DNA of 51,114 nt, taken from assembly GCA_014804785.1 (NCBI GenBank), contig JAAUZD010000026.1, positions 1 to 51,114 of the forward strand, read 5' to 3'. The notes under the pieces are model-generated. The model worked only from the letters and a program-made list of their open reading frames with translations, did not search any database and had not been told where the DNA came from. The position numbers and the translations under genes are program-made. Of this stretch, positions 24,854-32,257 are shown one piece after another; position 1 is the first letter of the stretch; each line of letters starts with the position of its first letter. This DNA is from Lachnospiraceae bacterium. GTDB taxonomy: Bacteria; Bacillota; Clostridia; Lachnospirales; Lachnospiraceae.

Positions 24854-25728
24854 AATAGATTACTGAATTCGGCAAATTCTTCTAAGGTAAGCGCCTCTCC
24901 CCTTATCGTCTGACTCAAGCCCATTTTATCAAGAACATCACATACTTCAGACCTGGTTGCCCTCCTGCCATTTCCATCATCATCTATCAACGAGGAGGAA
25001 TTTACAAGTGCATTTACCAACGTTTTCCTGCGTTGGTTAAATGCTGCACGTATAATAGAAAATAATTTTTTTTCGCTTGTAATCTTTACCGGAGGTTCTG
25101 TAAATCTTGTAAGCCTGATCACGCTGCTGCCTACACCCGGTCTTGGCATAAAACAAGCAGGCGGCACGTTCATGATCAGCTCCGGCTTTGCGTAATACTG
25201 TACCGCAAGACTCAGTGCACCGTAATCTTTCGTACCAGGTCCCACCTGCATACGGTCTGCCACCTCCTTCTGAACCATGATGGTAATGCTTGAAAGAGGT
25301 ACCTTGCTCTCAAACAGTCCCATGATAATGGGGGTTGTAATATAATATGGCAGATTCGCTACCACTTTAACCGGTCTTCCTCCGTTTTTTTCATCTGCCA
25401 GCCCGGCAATATCTACCTTTAAAATATCTTCGTTGATAATCGTTACATTATGATATTCCAAAAGTGTATCTTCCAATATGGGAATCAAGTTTTTATCTAT
25501 TTCAACAGCCACTACTTCCCTTGCATGTTCTGCCAGATATTGTGTCATGGTGCCAATACCGGGCCCAATCTCAATCACACAGTCTTCTCCGGTAATCTCT
25601 GCCGAATGTATGATTTTTTCCAGAATATTGGCATCGATAAGAAAATTCTGTCCGAATTTTTTCTGGAAATGGAAACTATATTTTTTTATGATTTCTGCTG
25701 TTGCTGTAGGTGTTGCCAGATATGCCAT
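24850..25728 (-). CDS. rsmA: 16S rRNA (adenine1518/1519-N6)-dimethyltransferase
   Basis: This 292-residue enzyme dimethylates two adjacent adenines in the 3' helix 45 of 16S rRNA using S-adenosylmethionine. Motifs are in order: FQKKFGQNFLIDANIL at the N-terminus, the SAM loop VIEIGPGIGTMTQYLAEHA, VVAVEIDKNLIPIL, the catalytic NLPYYITTP, and the C-terminal RAAFNQRRKTLVNAL. Length is normal. It follows tatD after 36 nt, a common clostridial pairing. Confidence 0.96.
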   Translation of the reverse strand: MAYLATPTATAEIIKKYSFHFQKKFGQNFLIDANILEKIIHSAEITGEDCVIEIGPGIGTMTQYLAEHAREVVAVEIDKNLIPILEDTLLEYHNVTIINEDILKVDIAGLADEKNGGRPVKVVANLPYYITTPIIMGLFESKVPLSSITIMVQKEVADRMQVGPGTKDYGALSLAVQYYAKPELIMNVPPACFMPRPGVGSSVIRLTRFTEPPVKITSEKKLFSIIRAAFNQRRKTLVNALVNSSSLIDDDGNGRRATRSEVCDVLDKMGLSQTIRGEALTLEEFAEFSNLF

Positions 25729-25764
25729 CCCTTTTCTCCTCTATCGCATCCGCTTGACGTTGAC

Positions 25765-26535
25765 TCATTGCTTACGGAAGTAAAATTCTTTTGCATTCTC
25801 CATGGTTATGGTGAACACTTCTTCTTTGCTGATCTTTTTAATTTCAGCAAGCCGCTCCGCCACAAAATCAATATAAGTTGATTGATTTCGTTTGCCCCTA
25901 TAAGGCTCCGGCGCAAGATACGGACAGTCGGTTTCCAAAAGAATCCGGTTCATAGGGATGTATTCTACAGCCTCTATCAACTTTTTCGCATTTTTAAAGG
26001 TGAGCACCCCTCCAATGCCAAAATAATAATCCATGTTCAGATATTCTCTTGCCATTTCCCTGGTATAAGAAAAACAGTGAATGACGCCTCTCGTCTTTTT
26101 GCTCTGCCATCCCTTTAATATTTCCAACGTATCCTGTGCCGCGTCCCTGGAATGCACAATAATAGGCAGCCCCGTTTCACCTGCCAGCTGCAACTGTTCT
26201 TCAAACCATTTTTTCTGAATCGCCTTATCCGGATCCGACCAGTAATAATCAAGCCCTATCTCTCCTATTGCAACTACTTTGGGTTCTGCCGCCCTTTCTT
26301 TTAGCCATGATAAATCTTCCCGGGTCATTCCTCCTGTCTCAGATGGGTGTACTCCGATTGCTGCATATATAAAAGAATATTTTCTGGCAAGTTCTAATGT
26401 CTTTCTGGTAGAATCTATGCTGGCTCCTACATTGACAATAAACTCCACACCATCCTCACTCATGCCCCTGAGCAGTTCGTCCCTGTCCCTGTCAAATGCC
26501 TCGTCATCATAATGCGTATGTGTATCAAATATCAT
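25765..26535 (-). CDS. tatD: TatD family hydrolase (metal-dependent DNase)
   Basis: This 256-residue TIM-barrel metalloenzyme has the metal ligands of TatD: FDTHTHYDDEAF (HxH), GEIGLDYYW (Glu), IVHSRDAAQDT (His), VIHCFSYT (His) and LLETDCPYLAP (Asp). The family has 3'-5' exonuclease or deoxyribonuclease activity. A promoter that overlaps the opposing tRNA-Lys promoter lies upstream. It is the first gene of the tatD-rsmA pair, with the TPR gene downstream. Confidence 0.93.
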   Translation of the reverse strand: MIFDTHTHYDDEAFDRDRDELLRGMSEDGVEFIVNVGASIDSTRKTLELARKYSFIYAAIGVHPSETGGMTREDLSWLKERAAEPKVVAIGEIGLDYYWSDPDKAIQKKWFEEQLQLAGETGLPIIVHSRDAAQDTLEILKGWQSKKTRGVIHCFSYTREMAREYLNMDYYFGIGGVLTFKNAKKLIEAVEYIPMNRILLETDCPYLAPEPYRGKRNQSTYIDFVAERLAEIKKISKEEVFTITMENAKEFYFRKQ

Positions 26536-26594
26536 TTATTTTTTTCCGCACTTTCTCAATAAAACTTTTATAGTAAAATTTTTTTAAAAAATAC

Positions 26595-26623
26595 TTGCAA
26601 ACTACAAAACATTATACTATAAT
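26595..26623 (+). promoter_or_regulatory. tRNA-Lys promoter (sigma-A)
   Basis: TTGCAA (26595-26600), a 17-nt spacer and TATAAT (26618-26623) on the plus strand, about 42 nt upstream of the tRNA 5' end. It overlaps the minus-strand tatD promoter. Confidence 0.75.
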
Positions 26624-26640
26624 AACTCTTGCGTTGTAAA
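26611..26640 (-). promoter_or_regulatory. tatD operon promoter (sigma-A)
   Basis: On the minus strand TTTACA (26640-26635), an 18-nt spacer and TATAAT (26616-26611). Its -10 lies inside the spacer of the opposing tRNA-Lys promoter, so the two polymerases would compete for the same DNA. Confidence 0.65.
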
Positions 26641-26664
26641 TGAAACAACAGATAAATCTTGTAC

Positions 26665-26737
26665 GCGTCTTTAGCTCAGTTGGTAGAGCACCTGACTCTT
26701 AATCAGGGTGTCCAGGGTTCGAGCCCCTGAAGACGCA
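26665..26737 (+). tRNA. tRNA-Lys(CTT)
   Basis: A 73-nt cloverleaf: acceptor GCGTCTT/AAGACGC with discriminator A, D-loop AGCTCAGTTGGTAGAGC, anticodon stem CCTGA with loop CTCTTAA giving anticodon CTT (lysine AAG), and T-arm with GGTTCGAGCCC. CCA is not encoded. It is a single gene with its own promoter and terminator. Confidence 0.97.
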
Positions 26738-26742
26738 CTGTA

Positions 26743-26789
26743 AGTACCATTTTTGAGGACCTATGAGCCTTGGGGATGGTGCTTTTTTT
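26743..26789 (+). terminator. intrinsic terminator of tRNA-Lys
   Basis: A stem of about 16 bp with several G-U pairs, AGTACCATTTTTGAGG with CCTTGGGGATGGTGCT, ends in seven T residues (to 26789) on the plus strand. The T-run touches the 3' end of the convergent membrane-protein gene. Confidence 0.85.
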
Positions 26790-27645
26790 AGAACACCAGT
26801 CCCGTCATTTCAATCACAATCCCCGATACCACTCCGATTGCATAAAGTATCAAAGTAATCTTTACATTTTCTTTCAAATTATCATTTACCTTACAAAGCA
26901 CTAAAAGTCCCACACCTGAGCCTGCAAGCAGTCCGGAAATCATAGCGCCGGCTCCCAGAACGCCCTCCAGATAAAGCTGTGTCAATACCACAGAGGAAGC
27001 GCAGTTCGGTATCAGACCAATCACCCCTGCAACCATCGGTCCCAGAACAGGTTTTTCTGAAATAAATGCTGCCAGCGTATCTTCTCCTGCAAATCCAATC
27101 AACAAATTTAAAAGAAAAGAAATTAATATAATAAAAAGAAAAATCTGCAGTGTATGACGGATTGCTGATTTTATGATTTTTCCTTCTTCACAATGGCAAT
27201 GCTGATGGTCACACATATGCTCTATCCTGAGTTCCTCCTGCGCCATTCCCTTTTTTATCTGCATCAGCACGTCAATCATAAGACCTGCCAATATGCCTAA
27301 GACTGCTTTCACTGCAAGAACCCGAATAATAGTATGGGACGGCGCCTGTTGGGATATTAAGATGGGAAGCATCTCATCTGAAGTGGACAAAAATACAGCA
27401 GCCAGCGTACCAAGCGTAATAATGCGTCCTGCATACAAATTGGAGGCTGCCGTGGAAAACCCGCATTGAGGAACAATTCCCAATATCCCGCCTATAACCG
27501 GACCCCATTTTCCTGACTTTTTCATAATCAGCTGGGTCTTCCGGCTGGTTTTATGCTCTATATATTCCATTGCCAGATAAGTGACAAATAAAAACGGAAG
27601 CAGTTTTATTCCGTCCAATAAAGTGTCAACAATGATATCCTGCAT
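26788..27645 (-). CDS. ArsP_2-type putative heavy-metal/manganese exporter
   Basis: This 285-residue membrane protein matches the 10-TM putative metal exporter family (PF11449), also annotated as putative manganese transporter or arsenic efflux protein. It has two related halves, each with a GI-P-C motif: GGILGIVPQCGFSTAAS and AGVIGLIPNCASSVVLT. Between them a cytoplasmic loop, EHMCDHQHCHCEEGK, is rich in Cys and His and may bind metal. The ATG at 27645 follows a purine-rich AGAAGGAGAAG stretch. Transported ion is not certain. It lies after a hairpin separating it from the DUF1624 gene. Confidence 0.78.
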   Translation of the reverse strand: MQDIIVDTLLDGIKLLPFLFVTYLAMEYIEHKTSRKTQLIMKKSGKWGPVIGGILGIVPQCGFSTAASNLYAGRIITLGTLAAVFLSTSDEMLPILISQQAPSHTIIRVLAVKAVLGILAGLMIDVLMQIKKGMAQEELRIEHMCDHQHCHCEEGKIIKSAIRHTLQIFLFIILISFLLNLLIGFAGEDTLAAFISEKPVLGPMVAGVIGLIPNCASSVVLTQLYLEGVLGAGAMISGLLAGSGVGLLVLCKVNDNLKENVKITLILYAIGVVSGIVIEMTGLVF

Positions 27646-27669
27646 TTTTCTTCTCCTTCTTTAAAGCAA

Positions 27670-27720
27670 AGAATCCTTTTCTGTTTTTGGCATACCAAGT
27701 ATACCACAGAAAAGGATTCT
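27670..27720 (-). terminator. long perfect inverted repeat after the DUF1624 gene
   Basis: A 15-bp perfect inverted repeat (27670-27684 and 27706-27720, arm AGAATCCTTTTCTGT) with a 21-nt loop begins at the DUF1624 stop codon. On the minus strand it is followed by TTTGCTTT, a weak U-tract. It probably acts as a terminator or 3' stabilising structure before the metal-exporter gene 25 nt further on. Confidence 0.55.
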
Positions 27721-28535
27721 CACCAACTAAAATCTACTAACCAGATTACAGAAAAAATTCCATAAATAAGTGGCTGATGAATCATATAAATAATCAGGGA
27801 ATGCCTGCCAAGAAAAGAAAACAGCGGACATTCTTTGCGGAGAAATGTATTCATGATTTCCCCATTTCTGACCCTTTTTATCACATGATACAGGAAAAAT
27901 CCTGTGAGGTATAAAAAGAACCATGGAAAAAAGGAAAAATAGTCGGTAGAATAAAATCCCGGATCCGTAAATCCCAGAAATGTCATAACATTGCCCTGAT
28001 AAAGAAATCCGGGAAGCTTTAGCAGATTCCACCCTTCAAATCCCAGATACCCATAATTGATATTCCGGGTCAGGAAAAATAATGCTGCACTCAGCAAAAG
28101 CCCTGCCCAGGCGTTTACGGTCCAGGCATGTATTGCCCGGGCATTCACTGCCCGTATTGCCATATGCAGAACCGTCATAAAAATCATGCTGCTCCCAATC
28201 AGTGTCAGAACACCGAATACAACTCTGTTCTCCGGCATAAAAATAATTGTAACAAGGGATACGACCGCACCCGCAATAAAAACTGTTACTCCTCTTTTTA
28301 GATGTTTTTTCCCCAGAGACCAGCAAAAACCGGAAAGCAGAATGAAACTCCAGCAGATGCTTTGCTGCCAGATATAAGCGCCCATCCCCCTGTACCAGTT
28401 CCAGTCCTTCCCGAAAATATGTACCAGATCCCAGCATGCGTGATACAAGATCATGCTGATCACCACAAACCCTCGGATGCTGTCCAGCGCACCATATCTG
28501 AAACTCTTTTTTCCTACGTCAACATTCATATTCAT
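27720..28535 (-). CDS. DUF1624 (heparan-alpha-glucosaminide N-acetyltransferase-like) membrane protein
   Basis: This 271-residue protein has about seven membrane segments and the family start block RYGALDSIRGFVVISMILYHACWD with the conserved RG...YH, plus a C-terminal LGRHSLIIYMIHQPLIYG. The family is related to membrane acyltransferases that acetylate sugars across the membrane; substrate is unknown here. A short in-frame duplication is visible at VNARAIHAWTVNAWAG. The gene is monocistronic by the hairpin at its stop codon. Confidence 0.8.
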   Translation of the reverse strand: MNMNVDVGKKSFRYGALDSIRGFVVISMILYHACWDLVHIFGKDWNWYRGMGAYIWQQSICWSFILLSGFCWSLGKKHLKRGVTVFIAGAVVSLVTIIFMPENRVVFGVLTLIGSSMIFMTVLHMAIRAVNARAIHAWTVNAWAGLLLSAALFFLTRNINYGYLGFEGWNLLKLPGFLYQGNVMTFLGFTDPGFYSTDYFSFFPWFFLYLTGFFLYHVIKRVRNGEIMNTFLRKECPLFSFLGRHSLIIYMIHQPLIYGIFSVIWLVDFSW

Positions 28536-28614
28536 TATATAGCTGTGATCCTATGTGATTTTTTCATGATACCTCCATGAAACTTTATCATATTTCGTAT
28601 CCTATTTCCAGACT

Positions 28615-29343
28615 TCAAGCAAAAAATTCTTCAAGAAGATCTTCCAGTTCCTCCTGATAGGATGCTGTCCCAGATACTGCGACTGCTTCTCCCGGATTTT
28701 CACACATTTGCTTCGACGCTTCCTTAGGAACTTGCTTTTGTATTTCAGCCTTTGCAAATTCTTCTGCAAATTCCTTTGCATATTTCTCCCGCTTCCGGAC
28801 TCCTTCTTCCATGGCATTTTCCCGTTCTGTTTCCAACCGGGGTGTAAAATGATTTTCTAAGTAATCCATTAGATTCGTTTTTAGGATTTTTCTTTTTTCC
28901 TGTATATCCACAATTCCTGAAACGGAAAAATACAGGTATAATCCCAGTATACTCATTAAATAATAGGGCATAATCTGAAATAAAGTATCTCCTGCCGCAA
29001 GCAGCAGACAAATAGTGATACCTGCCATCAATATAGACAGCATCATGAACTGTCCCGAGATATGGGAAACTTTTACCAGTTGTATTTTTGCAATACAAAT
29101 TCTCTGCAGAAACTTGTCCACAAATACATCCGTATTAACTATCTTGCCATTTAATTTGTAATAACTGGCATATTTTTGTTTGCATTGCTTCAACAGCTTG
29201 TTTTCCGTGTCGGACATATTATCTGTTTCAGAAATCATCTTCTGATAAATCACACCAGCCGCAATCTGGCATATGATACTGGATAACAGAAAAAAAGAAA
29301 TTAAACCTGTAAGTAATTTGTGCTCCAATAATATTGTAAACAT
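28615..29343 (-). CDS. uncharacterised membrane protein with charged C-terminal tail
   Basis: I do not recognise this 242-residue protein. It has a hydrophobic N-terminal segment (LLTGLISFFLLSSIICQIAAGVI), two further segments near residues 100-150 (FMMLSILMAGITICLLLA, IMPYYLMSILGLYLYFSV), and a long charged, probably helical C-terminal tail with many Glu and Lys (REKYAKEFAEEFAKAEI). The start at 29343 has GGAAGGAGG 4 nt upstream; an open frame to 29421 lacks such a site. It is divergent from the TSCPD-murG genes and separated from DUF1624 by about 80 nt. Confidence 0.7.
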   Translation of the reverse strand: MFTILLEHKLLTGLISFFLLSSIICQIAAGVIYQKMISETDNMSDTENKLLKQCKQKYASYYKLNGKIVNTDVFVDKFLQRICIAKIQLVKVSHISGQFMMLSILMAGITICLLLAAGDTLFQIMPYYLMSILGLYLYFSVSGIVDIQEKRKILKTNLMDYLENHFTPRLETERENAMEEGVRKREKYAKEFAEEFAKAEIQKQVPKEASKQMCENPGEAVAVSGTASYQEELEDLLEEFFA

Positions 29344-29469
29344 ATTTCCTCCTTCCCTTACTATATTATAGTGGAAGGCAGTTTTTCCCTCAAGAATCCA
29401 GGGGCTGTAAGTCCTCGTCATTTTTCTTCAAAAAAAATAATAATTCCACATGGAAATACCTTTTCATAC

Positions 29470-29498
29470 TGGAAATAAGATGCACTTTCTGCTATACT
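29470..29498 (+). promoter_or_regulatory. promoter of the TSCPD-murG set
   Basis: TGGAAA (29470-29475), a 17-nt spacer and TATACT (29493-29498) upstream of the TSCPD gene. RNA would start near 29505, about 20 nt before the start codon. Confidence 0.5.
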
Positions 29499-29525
29499 TA
29501 TCCATTAAAGAAAGGATGAGTGATT

Positions 29526-29774
29526 ATGAAATATCAGACAAAGGGTACTTGCTCAACCTCAATCGACATTGAGGTAGAGGACGGTAAAATTAAATTTGTT
29601 GAATTTTTTGGGGGTTGTAATGGAAATTTAAAGGGTATTGCTAATCTGGTAACAGGCATGCCCGTAGATGAAGCCATTTCCAAATTAAAAGGCATTCGCT
29701 GCGGCTTTAAACCCACTTCCTGCCCGGATCAGCTGGCACATGCTCTGGAACAGATGAAAAACGGTAATTGTTAA
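29526..29774 (+). CDS. TSCPD domain protein (TIGR03905 family)
   Basis: This 82-residue protein is a small TSCPD-domain protein. The eponymous motif region reads FKPTSCPDQLAHAL, and a second Cys-bearing block FFGGCNGNLKGI is typical. The domain occurs at the C-terminus of some ribonucleotide reductases and as a free protein in anaerobes, possibly binding metal through its cysteines; function is unknown. AAAGGA lies 10 nt before ATG 29526; GTG at 29520 is an alternative. murG starts 18 nt downstream. Confidence 0.85.
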   Translation: MKYQTKGTCSTSIDIEVEDGKIKFVEFFGGCNGNLKGIANLVTGMPVDEAISKLKGIRCGFKPTSCPDQLAHALEQMKNGNC

Positions 29775-29792
29775 AGCTGGGAGGTTTTCTTT

Positions 29793-30875
29793 ATGAGCAA
29801 CTCAAATGTTACCAAAAAAATAGTTCTCACCGGAGGCGGCACTGCCGGACATGTAACGCCCAATATTGCCCTGCTTCCTTCCTTGAAAGCTGCCGGATAT
29901 GAGATTTCCTATATCGGTTCCTATGAGGGAATCGAAAAAAAGCTGATTACAGATTTCGATATCCCTTATTATGGAATAGCCACAGGAAAATTCAGGCGGT
30001 ATCTTGATCTTAAAAACCTGACAGACCCGTTCCGGGTAATCAAAGGTTTCGCTCAGGCCAAAAAACACTTGAAAAAAATCAAACCTGATATTGTCTTTTC
30101 AAAGGGTGGATTTGTCAGTGTTCCTGTCGTACGGGCAGCTGCATCCCTGCACATCCCATGTATCATCCACGAATCCGATATGACTCCTGGGCTCGCCAAC
30201 AAGCTATGCATTTCCGCCGCCAGCAAAATATGCTGTAATTTCCCGGAAACCCTGGCTATGCTGCCTAAGGAAAAAGCTGTGCTGACAGGCTCTCCCATCC
30301 GCGAGGAACTGACCAAAGGCGACAAACTCGCCGCCTTGGATTTCTGTGGCTTTTCTGCGAATAAGCCTGTCATTATGGTAATTGGAGGCAGTCTCGGCGC
30401 CGCTTCGATCAATAAGGCAGTAAGAGAAGCCCTTCCTAAGCTTTTAACCGATTTTCAAGTGGTGCATATTTGCGGAAAAGATAAAATAGACAATATGCTA
30501 TTACATGTGGAAGGCTACATCCAGTTTGAATACATCAAGGCAGAATTGAAGGATCTTTTTGCCCTGGCAGACGTAGTCATTTCCCGGGCAGGTGCAAATT
30601 CTATTTGCGAACTTTTAGCTTTAAAAAAGCCTAACCTATTAATTCCGCTTTCCGCACAGAGCAGCCGCGGGGATCAGATTTTGAATGCCAAATCCTTTGA
30701 ATCTCAGGGATTTTCCATGGTAATTGATGACGATTATCTCTCACCGGATTTACTGGTAGAAAAGGTGGTAGAATTATATTTTATGAGACAGACTTATATA
30801 GATGCTATGGGCAAGAGCGGTCAGCAGGGATCCATCAAAGCAATTATGAATCTGATTGAAAGTGAAACGGCATGA
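29793..30875 (+). CDS. murG: UDP-GlcNAc:undecaprenyl-PP-MurNAc-pentapeptide GlcNAc transferase (MurG)
   Basis: This 360-residue GT28 enzyme forms lipid II from lipid I at the cytoplasmic membrane face. The N-terminal glycine loop VLTGGGTAGHVTPN, FSKGGFVSVPVV, the acceptor His in IIHESDMTPGLANK, VIGGSLGAASIN and the nucleotide site SRAGANSICELLAL are present in normal order. Length is normal. It stands outside a dcw division cluster, next to a TSCPD gene and a small unknown gene whose start overlaps its stop by 4 bp. It may be a second MurG copy; that cannot be decided here. Confidence 0.93.
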   Translation: MSNSNVTKKIVLTGGGTAGHVTPNIALLPSLKAAGYEISYIGSYEGIEKKLITDFDIPYYGIATGKFRRYLDLKNLTDPFRVIKGFAQAKKHLKKIKPDIVFSKGGFVSVPVVRAAASLHIPCIIHESDMTPGLANKLCISAASKICCNFPETLAMLPKEKAVLTGSPIREELTKGDKLAALDFCGFSANKPVIMVIGGSLGAASINKAVREALPKLLTDFQVVHICGKDKIDNMLLHVEGYIQFEYIKAELKDLFALADVVISRAGANSICELLALKKPNLLIPLSAQSSRGDQILNAKSFESQGFSMVIDDDYLSPDLLVEKVVELYFMRQTYIDAMGKSGQQGSIKAIMNLIESETA

Positions 30876-31147
30876 AAAAAGAAATGACGATAGATGCCTT
30901 ATGGCAATTATTGATTGACCATCAAAACCAGACTTTTTATACCATGAAAAAACTGCCTTTCCGCTATTGTGTGAAGGGCGGTGAGATTTTTGTGGACAGA
31001 CGTTCCAAATCCATCACAAAAGCAACCTTTGAACAGGCCCTCCGCAAGCTGGAAACTGACAGCGGCATTATAACCGGTCCCAAATCCTTAAATGTCTTCG
31101 GCGCGCCTTACGTCTGGGCGATCTTAAAGACCTTTGAACTCGTATGA
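30872..31147 (+). CDS. small protein coupled to murG, unknown
   Basis: I do not recognise a family for this 91-residue soluble protein. It overlaps the murG stop by ATGA, so it is translated with MurG. The body is compact: TIDALWQLLIDHQNQTFYTMKKLPFRYCVKGGEIFVDRRSKSIT in parts, a helix (KATFEQALRKLET) and GPKSLNVFGAPYVWAILKTF at the end, suggesting a small alpha/beta or winged-helix-like fold. No signal peptide or membrane helix is seen. It ends 11 nt before the convergent SGNH gene. Confidence 0.75.
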   Translation: MKKEMTIDALWQLLIDHQNQTFYTMKKLPFRYCVKGGEIFVDRRSKSITKATFEQALRKLETDSGIITGPKSLNVFGAPYVWAILKTFELV

Positions 31148-31158
31148 CATGAAACTTC

Positions 31159-32238
31159 TTATTCGTCGTAAATATCCACCTTTATCCTGTCTTCATATGG
31201 TTTTACAAGCTCCTCGGTTATTTCATAGGACAAAGATCTCATATCACTGATGGCTTCTTTGTAATTTTCAATACTAATCTGATGCTTCCCATCAATCATG
31301 CTGTCACAGATATAGTGATTGATCTCCGGCGAAAAGTGAAGAATATCCATATAATTTTCTAAGTCTGTTATAACTTCCCTGTCATTTTGAAAGTAAAATA
31401 GCTTCACATTGCTGCACGCAAGTAATGCTTCCATTGCTTTCTCCAAATTATAAAAATAAGCCTCCGTATCTCCTTCCCGATAAATGTTATCCCACCACAA
31501 CATTGAATAAGGCGGGAAAAATACATAAAAAACGGTATCAGGATGAGCTTTGATACGGCTGGTCAGCAAAGCAATATTTTCATTCAGAACCTCTTCATAA
31601 TAATTTTCCGGCTTCATTTCCGCAACGGAAGGCTTACGGATATATAATCCCAATGTCATATCCGAATTAAACTCCTTCCACTGCGCCCAGTTATAAGAAT
31701 CATTTTCGTCATAATCTCCTATGAGAGAATGGGCAATCAGATAAGGAATCTTTTCCATCAACACGCCCTTATTCAGCCAGTATTCCACGTCATTGAGATA
31801 ATTATCATCATATAGGTACATAGGACATCCTGTAAGTTCATAAGTCGTCTCTGGGTCGGCGACCAGTGCAGAAGGATCAAGATTATAAAAAACATACTCA
31901 AGATCCTGATGATCAAAAGCAATATCGAGAAGATAACACAAGTCCGCTGTTGCACCGTAAGAACGGATTGCTTTGATCGTCTTACAGTCAAATCCCTGAT
32001 CAAACCAGCCATTATTGTAGTTTTCAGCGACAGAAGATCCTGCAATCACACTGTCATAATCCAGTGTTTTAAGAGAACCTACACACTGATATTCCTTATC
32101 TGTAAGCACTGCTTTTAATCCCGGAAGCGGTTTGTGATACTGAAAAAAAGGATCGAACAGTACCACTGCCAGAATACAGAGCAACAATAAACTGATACTA
32201 CAGATAAAAAATTGTTTTATAAATTTCTGCGACTTCAT
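31159..32238 (-). CDS. SGNH/DltD-AlgJ-like partner of MBOAT acyltransferase
   Basis: This 359-residue protein has an N-terminal membrane anchor (FICSISLLLLCILAVVLF) and an extracytoplasmic domain with SGNH-like motifs: SVIAGSSVAENYNNGWF near the nucleophile position and DILHFSPEINHYICDSM (DxxH) near the C-terminus. Such proteins accept an acyl group moved by the MBOAT partner and transfer it to a surface glycan. Starts: ATG at 32238 with GGAG is favoured; a TTG at 32256 has poor spacing. It begins 19 nt after the MBOAT stop, so the pair is co-translated. The polymer acylated is unknown. Confidence 0.75.
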   Translation of the reverse strand: MKSQKFIKQFFICSISLLLLCILAVVLFDPFFQYHKPLPGLKAVLTDKEYQCVGSLKTLDYDSVIAGSSVAENYNNGWFDQGFDCKTIKAIRSYGATADLCYLLDIAFDHQDLEYVFYNLDPSALVADPETTYELTGCPMYLYDDNYLNDVEYWLNKGVLMEKIPYLIAHSLIGDYDENDSYNWAQWKEFNSDMTLGLYIRKPSVAEMKPENYYEEVLNENIALLTSRIKAHPDTVFYVFFPPYSMLWWDNIYREGDTEAYFYNLEKAMEALLACSNVKLFYFQNDREVITDLENYMDILHFSPEINHYICDSMIDGKHQISIENYKEAISDMRSLSYEITEELVKPYEDRIKVDIYDE

Positions 32239-32257
32239 AATCTCCATTCCTGCCAAG

